Assembly (NCBI GenBank): GCA_964527565.1
Contig: CAZGOY010000013.1
Location: 1-64,000, forward strand
Origin: JAGXQV01 sp964527565
GTDB taxonomy: Bacteria > Pseudomonadota > Gammaproteobacteria > Burkholderiales > Sulfuricellaceae
Length of the DNA stretch: 64,000 nucleotides
Direction of reading: 5' to 3'
Position 1 is the stretch's first letter. Every line of letters starts with the position of its first letter. Shown in pieces: positions 52,362 through 61,150 of this stretch. The notes under the pieces were generated by a model. The model was not told the origin of the DNA, did no database searches, and saw only the letters and a list, made by a program, of their open reading frames with translations. A program made the translations under genes and the position numbers.

Positions 52362-52881
52362 AATTCAATTCGACGTAGAACTCGCTGTGGTCGAGATTGA
52401 AGGGCAGCAGCACGGTTTGGCCGGGATGATGATGAACGATCTCGTGCCCGTCTCCGCTCAGCAATTGCGGGATTTGCATGTCGAAATCGTAGCCTTTCTC
52501 GCGCAGGATGCGTTTTGCGCCCCCCACCAGCATGTTGGTCAATTCTCCGACCAGATCGGCGGCCTCCTTATCGGCACTCGTGATCTCATAGCCCAGCAGG
52601 CTGCGGGAAATCTCGCGTACCGCCGACAGGGTAAGGGATAAGGCAACGCTTCCACAGACGCCTTCGGCCTCCATCCCGATGAGGCCGGAGACGGCGCCCC
52701 TTGCGGTGTTGTCCTGCTTGGGCTCGGGATTGCCGGGCCGGATTTCCAATTGCACCATGGTGGCGAAGATCGTGAACAGCGAGTGAATCAAGGCATTAAT
52801 CAAGAGGACATCCATATGGTCGCCATCGTCCATGGTAATGTCCCAATGCTTGTCCAGCGCTGCCCGCTTCGCCTGTTTCAT
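52354..52881 (-). CDS. CheX/CheC-like chemotaxis phosphatase
   Basis: A 175-residue protein with the CheX core: DVLLINALIHSLFTIFATM, GLIGMEAEGVCGSVALSLT, and the catalytic ExxN helix in DLVGELTNMLVGGAK. It would dephosphorylate CheY-P or a similar receiver, such as the CheY at 34751. The ATG at 52881 is the family start. Single gene, convergent with the mla operon. Confidence 0.82.
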   Translation of the reverse strand: MKQAKRAALDKHWDITMDDGDHMDVLLINALIHSLFTIFATMVQLEIRPGNPEPKQDNTARGAVSGLIGMEAEGVCGSVALSLTLSAVREISRSLLGYEITSADKEAADLVGELTNMLVGGAKRILREKGYDFDMQIPQLLSGDGHEIVHHHPGQTVLLPFNLDHSEFYVELNFI

Positions 52882-53024
52882 GGTTATTCTCTGAAAGACT
52901 AGGAAATTATTCCGTACAGCCCGGAGTATCCCTGAGCGCATTCTTCCGGTCAACGTCAGGCGCGCTCATCCAGGCATGGCCTGAATGTTGCTTGAGGTTT
53001 GAGTCGGACACTGACAGGGCAAGC

Positions 53025-54611
<1,587 letters not shown>

Positions 54612-54665
54612 GAAAGCCGGTCAAATTATCCGGGCGCCGCGCGCCGCGGAATGGGATAATTGCGC

Positions 54666-56099
<1,434 letters not shown>

Positions 56100-56130
56100 G
56101 GCTTGCCTGTGGGGGACAGCCAAGGAATGG

Positions 56131-56170
56131 CATCCGGCGCAATACCCGACGAGAGGCATTGCGCCAGATG
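56131..56170. terminator. stem-loop between convergent dbpA and tumA
   Basis: CATCCGGCGCAAT (56131-56143) pairs with ATTGCGCCAGATG (56158-56170), 12 pairs with one mismatch and a 14-base loop. There is no T-run on either side, so it is a weak candidate for a terminator of the two converging genes. Confidence 0.4.
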
Positions 56171-56211
56171 TCAAAGATTCGTACGCCACCCCCCCATCCC
56201 TTGCCTCTCTC

Positions 56212-56592
56212 TTAAATCACCGCAAAAGAGACATTAACCGAGTCCACCAACACCTCCGGGCGGACGGGTTTTTTCCCTCTGGTTTGCGCGGTTTTGCCTT
56301 CCACCAGGCGCACCAGTCCATATTGCTCGAACTTTTTCAGCGTCCGGGACAGATTGGCGGCTTTGCGGCAGGTGAGCTTCTCCAGTTCGGTGATAGAGTT
56401 CGGGTGCTGCTCATTGATGATTTTCAGCAGTTGCCGATTTTCTTCCGTGAACAGGTTGGCCGCGGCTTTCAGCGAGGGAAACCATAGCTTTGGCGCGTCC
56501 GGAGCAGGCTGGGTGCGTCCGCTGGCCACATCCAGCGTCCATTGCTTCATTTCCTCGTAAGAGGCGATTCCGATGTTGAGTTTATTCATCAT
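56212..56592 (-). CDS. TumA-like antitoxin, HVO_A0114-type winged helix
   Basis: A 126-residue DNA-binding protein: MNKLNIGIASYEEMKQWTLDVASG, PKLWFPSLKAAANLFTEENR and a winged helix with SITELEKLTCRKAANLSRTLKKFEQYGLVRL. Proteins of this type pair with TumE-like toxins. Its ATG overlaps the toxin gene by 11 bases. Two adjacent ATGs are possible. Confidence 0.82.
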   Translation of the reverse strand: MMNKLNIGIASYEEMKQWTLDVASGRTQPAPDAPKLWFPSLKAAANLFTEENRQLLKIINEQHPNSITELEKLTCRKAANLSRTLKKFEQYGLVRLVEGKTAQTRGKKPVRPEVLVDSVNVSFAVI

Positions 56593-56926
56593 GCGATTCC
56601 TTGACGATGCGATCAACTTCCCGCCAGAAATCTGCCAGGAGTTGCTCGGCCGATTCCAATGGATAAGCGCGCCCTGTATCGGCGGCGGTTTTGTGCCAGT
56701 GGTCGAGCTTGGGTTGCTTTCCGATCCGGTGGGCATTGTCGAATCCGAGTATCCGCACGCCGCGCCGATTGTGCAACGTGATTGAGTAACTGACGCCGTG
56801 CGGCATTTCCTGGGTAACCGGCACTGGGTTGGCAACGAACTTCACCCAGTAGCCCAGCGACTCGTCCACAAAAAATACCGTGCCGTGAAGGCTGAGCAAA
56901 TATTCCCATCCCGTTTCGCTCGACAT
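56582..56926 (-). CDS. TumE-like toxin
   Basis: A 114-residue protein with the TumE/DUF6516 pattern: YWVKFVANPVPVTQEMPHGVSYSITLHNRRGVRILGFDNAHR, then HWHKTAADTGRAYPLESAEQLLADFW. It is a predicted toxin of a two-gene system in which the toxin gene comes first. A CAGGAG site precedes the ATG. The activity is not established from sequence. Confidence 0.78.
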   Translation of the reverse strand: MSSETGWEYLLSLHGTVFFVDESLGYWVKFVANPVPVTQEMPHGVSYSITLHNRRGVRILGFDNAHRIGKQPKLDHWHKTAADTGRAYPLESAEQLLADFWREVDRIVKESHDE

Positions 56927-56987
56927 TAGCTATCTCCTGGATGATAGTATAAACCGGGCTGGAGAAATTTGTCGACGGTGCCAAACG

Positions 56988-57485
56988 CTACCCCATCAAC
57001 CGCCGCGCATCCTTCAGCAGCAGCAATAGCTGCTGTTCCCGCAGGGGCGAGGCAATGAAGCCGAATCGCGTATAGAAACGGGCTGCTGCTTCATCGATGG
57101 GATGTGTCAGCAAGGCGCGGATTCCCGCTTGTTCTGCCATCACGAGGGTGCGGCGGATGGCGTCTTGCAGCATGCCCCGGCCTATCCCTTGGCCTTGGTG
57201 GGAGCGGGATACCGCCAGCCGCGCCAGGATCACCACCGGGATCGGATATTGCCCCATCCCTTTGCGGATGCGCTCCGGCGCATCCAGTGTGTCCACCTGG
57301 CCGACCGTCAGGCTGTAATAGCCGACCACTTGTTCGCCATCGGCGACGATGAAGGTTTTCGCGGAGCCGCTGGTTTGCGCCTGCCGGGCATGGCGCGCCA
57401 GCCAGCCGTTCAGCGCCGCATTGCCGCAATCGAAAATTTCCAGGCCATGCCCCGCATTTAGCGCCTCAGGGCGGCGCAAGCTCAT
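56988..57485 (-). CDS. GNAT-family acetyltransferase toxin (TacT/AtaT-like)
   Basis: A 165-residue GNAT enzyme: FDCGNAALNGWLARHARQAQ, VADGEQVVGYYSLTVGQV, the acetyl-CoA site LARLAVSRSHQGQGIGRGML and the catalytic Tyr region AARFYTRFGF. Members acetylate charged tRNAs. It overlaps its DUF1778 antitoxin by four bases (ATGA) and looks complete, unlike the GNAT remnant at 36927. Confidence 0.9.
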   Translation of the reverse strand: MSLRRPEALNAGHGLEIFDCGNAALNGWLARHARQAQTSGSAKTFIVADGEQVVGYYSLTVGQVDTLDAPERIRKGMGQYPIPVVILARLAVSRSHQGQGIGRGMLQDAIRRTLVMAEQAGIRALLTHPIDEAAARFYTRFGFIASPLREQQLLLLLKDARRLMG

Positions 57486-57781
57486 CGGGTGGTCCAGGGC
57501 GCGGGCCGGGAAAAAAGCTCCCGCAGTCCGGCATTGTCCTCCGGCGCGTGTTCCAGCAGGTCGAGCAGGTCTTGATACTGGCTGCCAGAAACCATGAAAA
57601 GACGCTGATCGAGCAGGGTTTGTTCCGCCGCTTGGCAGGCGCTATCCAGGATAAAGTCCGTCAGCGACTTGCGGGTGGCCTCGGCAGCCCGGCGTAAAAC
57701 GGTTTCCTGCTCCAGGGTGGCGCGCAGGCCCAGGCGGGCCGAGCGGGGAGCGTGCAATGCGGGGGCTTGTGGGCTGCTCAT
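57482..57781 (-). CDS. DUF1778 antitoxin (TacA-like)
   Basis: A 99-residue ribbon-helix-helix antitoxin: RSARLGLRATLEQETVLRRAAEATRKSLTDFILDSACQAA is the DUF1778 core, and the tail LLDLLEHAPEDNAGLRELFSR binds the GNAT toxin. It forms a complex that represses its own promoter; a palindrome lies just upstream. Confidence 0.9.
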   Translation of the reverse strand: MSSPQAPALHAPRSARLGLRATLEQETVLRRAAEATRKSLTDFILDSACQAAEQTLLDQRLFMVSGSQYQDLLDLLEHAPEDNAGLRELFSRPAPWTTR

Positions 57782-57802
57782 GAGCGGTTTCCTGAAAGTC
57801 GG

Positions 57803-57815
57803 TTAACGCCGTTAA
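57803..57815 (-). promoter_or_regulatory. candidate operator of the GNAT/DUF1778 pair
   Basis: TTAACG and CGTTAA arms around a single C form a perfect palindrome 22 bases upstream of the antitoxin ATG, where the autorepressing antitoxin complex would bind. Confidence 0.45.
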
Positions 57816-58174
57816 TGTTAGTACAAACGACATACAGCGTCTAGTAAAGCGCGTTGCGAAATGGCGGAATACTTCCGTTTTAGTCGGCACACCGCAATGC
57901 CCATCGGGGATTGCGCGCGCGAACTGCCGACATCCATCCAAATGCCCCGTGTAGCAGGATCAGGGGCGGAGTAAACCGCAAGGCGTGCCAAAACAAGGCA
58001 ACCCGAGGCGCCGCCTACCACAAATGGTCCCGCATGTCACTATCAGCACTGACAGCTAGGCGGGGCAGAGGAAAGTGCCTAGCATTGACCGTGCGTGTAT
58101 TTTGAAGTGCATTTATGAAACCCCTACTATTTTCACGCTTTATTACCGCCACTTGTCCAGGAAATGAACGATGA
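57816..58174. other. intergenic region without recognised gene
   Basis: About 360 bases between the toxin-antitoxin pair and the lipase array. Short frames exist on both strands but none resembles a family or has a clear ribosome site. Confidence 0.6.
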
Positions 58175-58282
58175 AAGTTGAACAAGCTTGTCGACAACGG
58201 CGACATTGCCACCCAATACGGCTGGCTCACGGGCGATACAGCAAACGATTCCAACTATGGCCTTGAAAGGCGCGCGGCATGA
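58175..58282 (+). pseudogene. tail of a deleted lipase-array gene
   Basis: From just after an in-frame TGA (58172-58174) 35 codons read LNKLVDNGDIATQYGWLTGD, then TANDSNYGLERRAA and a TGA. The last 20 residues match the end of the lipase-like gene at 59039 (GWLTGDAANDSNYDLERHTA) in 15 positions. The stop overlaps the start of the exported-protein gene as ATGA, exactly as in the next cassette. It is therefore the 3' end of a lipase gene whose body was deleted. Confidence 0.8.
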
Positions 58283-58998
58283 AAACAAACCATCCGTGGT
58301 TGAAGCAAATTACGAAACTTGGGTTTCTTTTGATAATGGGGACGAGCATGAGCGCAGATGCTGGGTTTTTCGGACTGGGTGGCACAAGCTGGAAAGAAGA
58401 GGTGCTGTTGCACGATGGAAGCAAGATTATCGTCAAGCGTTCGCAAAGTTACGGTGGACGGCATGAGATTGGGCAGGAAGTTCCTGTTGCCGAACACATC
58501 ATTTCATTCAAGCAACCTGGTACAGGACAGGTTGTTACTTGGAAAAGTGAATATGGCACGGAAATCGAGAAATCGAGTTTGTTACCGCTTGCCCTGGATG
58601 TAGTGGGTGGCACACCTTATATCGTCGCCACCCCTGCCGGGTGCCTCACCTACAACAAATGGGAGCGCCCGAACCCGCCTTACGTAATCCAGAAATTTGA
58701 TGGTAAGGGGTGGCAGCGCATTCCGTTCGCCAATTTTCCCGTAGAGATCAAGGAAGCGAATGTCGTCATTAGTGCGCTGGTGGGCCAATTTGAACGTCGC
58801 CTGACCGGGCGATCAGAGCCGGTGCCAGCCACCGAGGTCAAAGGCATCAATGCTGAGGCACACGACCCGAATGTTCGCTATTTGCGAGTATTTTCACGCG
58901 AACCTTTAGCGAGTTCCCAACTGTGCCCGCCAGAACTGACAGGTTTCAAGGCACCCTATCCGATACCATCGAAAGATAGCTCGGGAAGCGGAAAGTGA
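58279..58998 (+). CDS. Sec-exported protein, putative immunity protein 1 of the lipase array
   Basis: A 239-residue protein of unknown family. The N-terminus (two Lys, then GFLLIMGTSMSADAG) is a signal peptide with likely cleavage after ADA, so it works in the periplasm. Conserved with its paralogue at 60394: GLGGTSWKEEVLLHDGSKII, GGRHEIGQ, GCLTYNKWERPNPPYVI and WQRIPFANFPVEIK; the C-terminal 60 residues differ. Its start overlaps a lipase-gene tail. Position, export and the diverged C-terminus suggest immunity to a membrane-attacking lipase; a lipase-specific chaperone is an alternative. Confidence 0.65.
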   Translation: MKTNHPWLKQITKLGFLLIMGTSMSADAGFFGLGGTSWKEEVLLHDGSKIIVKRSQSYGGRHEIGQEVPVAEHIISFKQPGTGQVVTWKSEYGTEIEKSSLLPLALDVVGGTPYIVATPAGCLTYNKWERPNPPYVIQKFDGKGWQRIPFANFPVEIKEANVVISALVGQFERRLTGRSEPVPATEVKGINAEAHDPNVRYLRVFSREPLASSQLCPPELTGFKAPYPIPSKDSSGSGK

Positions 58999-59038
58999 AA
59001 CTTGACTGAACTGACACTCTGGATAATGGAGAAAGAAT

Positions 59039-60397
59039 ATGACAACGCAATTTGAAATTGACTGCGCTTTGATGGCTGGACTGTCTTATCAATCTACTCG
59101 CGACAAGCTCAACTGGTTCCCCGCCCCATCGGGCTGGCAAGAATTTTCGCACGTCCCGAACAGTACATATCAGACTGCTCAAAGCTTTGAGGCATCGGCC
59201 CTCCAGAACACCACAACAGGAGAAATCGTCATCTCCTATGCCGGTACTGCGCAACTAACCGACTGGGTAGCGAATGTTGCCCTGGGTCTTGGTTTCAACG
59301 CGGATCAGCTCAACCAAGCCGCCTTCTACTACCTCCAGGTTAAAGCCGCCAACCCCGGCGCCACCATCAGCTTCACTGGCCACAGCCTGGGCGGGGGGCT
59401 GGCGGCATTGATGGGCGTCATGTTCGACGAGCGGGCCGTTACCTTCGACCAGGCTCCCTTCGCCAACTCCGCCAGCACCGGCGTGCGCGATGATCTTGTC
59501 GCCTACCTGCACGGCAAGGGTTACAGCGATAGCCAACTGACAGCCCTCGCACCGGAACTGCTCTCGTTCAGCGGGTCTGGCGACCGCACCGCCAACGTCA
59601 GCGGCTACTTCGTGCAGGGTGAAGTTCTGCAATCCCTGCCGTTTTCCACCCTCGGCGGGCAAGCCATGCTGGCCCAGAACAGCGCTGGACTGGACCTCCT
59701 CGGCTCCATTGACCTGCACTCCCAAGCCCTGCTTTCCGCCTTCCTGCAGAACGACTCCTTCCGCCAAATCACCTTCAAGCTGCCCGAGCTACTGAAGATG
59801 GTGTTCGACAGCGCATTGTACTTCCATGATCCCAGCGACACGGATAACCCTGAGCGCAACCTCCTCGAACACCTCGTTCGCCACGAGGCGGGGGTTCAGG
59901 GTTCCTTTATCGCCGATGCCATGCTCGACCGTTTCACGCAAGACATGCAGAAGATCGCCCAGGACGGCGGACTGACTCTTACCGACAACGACCTCACCAA
60001 GACCCTCGTCGCTTTTGCGATGCAGAAATACTACGAGGAACAGGCGACCGGCACCGATTATGGGAATGCGCTTTTCAGCGATACCGACGTCACCGGCGGC
60101 ATCCGCTTCGACCGCACGGACGTGGCGGCTAATCTCGCCGATGCCAAGGGCTACAACCTCTATTTTCAGGACTATCTGGACAGTCTTTCGACCAGAGTGC
60201 GGGCAGCCGTCGACCAGATGCTGCCAACCTTGACCGACTGGTTTGTCCAGGCCGGCAGCGCGCCCATGAACGCCACCGCTTCAGGCAACAGCGCTTTCAT
60301 GCTGGGCGGCAGCGGCGGCGACCAGTTGACCGGCGGCTGGCTCACAGGCGATGCGGCTAACGATTCCAACTATGACCTTGAAAGGCACACAGCATGA
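59039..60397 (+). CDS. class-3-lipase-like protein, RTX-less chimera
   Basis: A 452-residue alpha/beta hydrolase of the lipase_3 type: the oxyanion strand VISYAGTAQLTDW, nucleophile elbow GHSLGGGLAALM (Ser116), VTFDQAPFA and SIDLHSQALLSAFLQ. Residues about 325-415 are shared with the downstream lipase, including a 266-base identical block. At LGGSGGDQLTG, where RTX repeats start in the downstream protein, this one jumps to the 20-residue tail and stops. It has no signal peptide and probably lost its type I secretion region. GGAG precedes the ATG; the stop overlaps the next exported-protein gene (ATGA). Confidence 0.82.
   Translation: MTTQFEIDCALMAGLSYQSTRDKLNWFPAPSGWQEFSHVPNSTYQTAQSFEASALQNTTTGEIVISYAGTAQLTDWVANVALGLGFNADQLNQAAFYYLQVKAANPGATISFTGHSLGGGLAALMGVMFDERAVTFDQAPFANSASTGVRDDLVAYLHGKGYSDSQLTALAPELLSFSGSGDRTANVSGYFVQGEVLQSLPFSTLGGQAMLAQNSAGLDLLGSIDLHSQALLSAFLQNDSFRQITFKLPELLKMVFDSALYFHDPSDTDNPERNLLEHLVRHEAGVQGSFIADAMLDRFTQDMQKIAQDGGLTLTDNDLTKTLVAFAMQKYYEEQATGTDYGNALFSDTDVTGGIRFDRTDVAANLADAKGYNLYFQDYLDSLSTRVRAAVDQMLPTLTDWFVQAGSAPMNATASGNSAFMLGGSGGDQLTGGWLTGDAANDSNYDLERHTA
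60014..60279 (+). repeat. 266-base repeat, copy 1 (in the RTX-less lipase)
   Basis: Identical over 266 bases to 62207-62472 (offset 2193), covering the shared region before the RTX start. Flanking sequence is still similar but already carries silent and replacement differences, so the identity points to recent duplication or gene conversion. Confidence 0.9.
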
Positions 60398-61110
60398 AAG
60401 CGAACCATCCGTGGTTGAAGCAGATTACGAAACTTGGACTGTCATTAATGATGGGAGTAAGCATGAGCGCAGGGGCGGGGTTATTCGGATTGGGCGGAAC
60501 AAGCTGGAAAGAAGAAGTGCTGTTGCACGATGGTAGCAAGATTATTGTGGAGCGGTCGGTTGACCGGGGGGGGCGGCATGAGATCGGACAAAAGCCACCC
60601 TACAAGGAGCAAAGCCTTGTCTTCACCATGCCTGGCTCCGATCAGAAAGTAATTTGGGAAGATAAATTCAGCGAAGACGTGGGCAGCGCTAACTTTTTGC
60701 CAATGCTGCTGGATGTGCGCGGTGACGTAGCCTATCTAGTTGCATATCCGATGGGATGCCTGTCCTACAACAAATGGGGGCGACCTAACCCGCCTTATGT
60801 CATCTTCAAATACGACGGCAATGTATGGCAGCGTATTCCGTTGCAAGAACTCCCGGCTGAAATAAAAACGCCCAATTTGATTTTTTCTGCGCCTGACATT
60901 CAAGTGGAAAAATCAGGCAAAAACTTCATGTCCGCAGAAATGATAAAGGCGATTACTTCTGGCTACGAACAACCCGAATACAAAACCATTCTGCGTGAGG
61001 CATACCCAGGAGCGGCTGGGGGGTGTGAAGAACTGATTAGATACAAGGGCTATTGGATTATGCCGAATGATCCAGTAGCACGTGGCATGGTTGATAGGAA
61101 GACAAAGTAA
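60394..61110 (+). CDS. Sec-exported protein, putative immunity protein 2 of the lipase array
   Basis: A 238-residue paralogue of the 58279 protein. The first 60 residues are nearly identical (signal peptide ending SMSAGAG, then LFGLGGTSWKEEVLLHDGSK). The middle keeps GCLSYNKWGRPNPPYVI and WQRIPLQELPAEIK, and the last 75 residues are unrelated to copy 1. The start overlaps the stop of the preceding lipase as ATGA, so toxin and partner would be made together. A Cys pair (GCLSY and GGCEEL) could form a disulfide in the periplasm. Confidence 0.65.
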   Translation: MKANHPWLKQITKLGLSLMMGVSMSAGAGLFGLGGTSWKEEVLLHDGSKIIVERSVDRGGRHEIGQKPPYKEQSLVFTMPGSDQKVIWEDKFSEDVGSANFLPMLLDVRGDVAYLVAYPMGCLSYNKWGRPNPPYVIFKYDGNVWQRIPLQELPAEIKTPNLIFSAPDIQVEKSGKNFMSAEMIKAITSGYEQPEYKTILREAYPGAAGGCEELIRYKGYWIMPNDPVARGMVDRKTK

Positions 61111-61150
61111 AAAGCACCCATCACAAACCCAATTATTTAGGAGACACATC

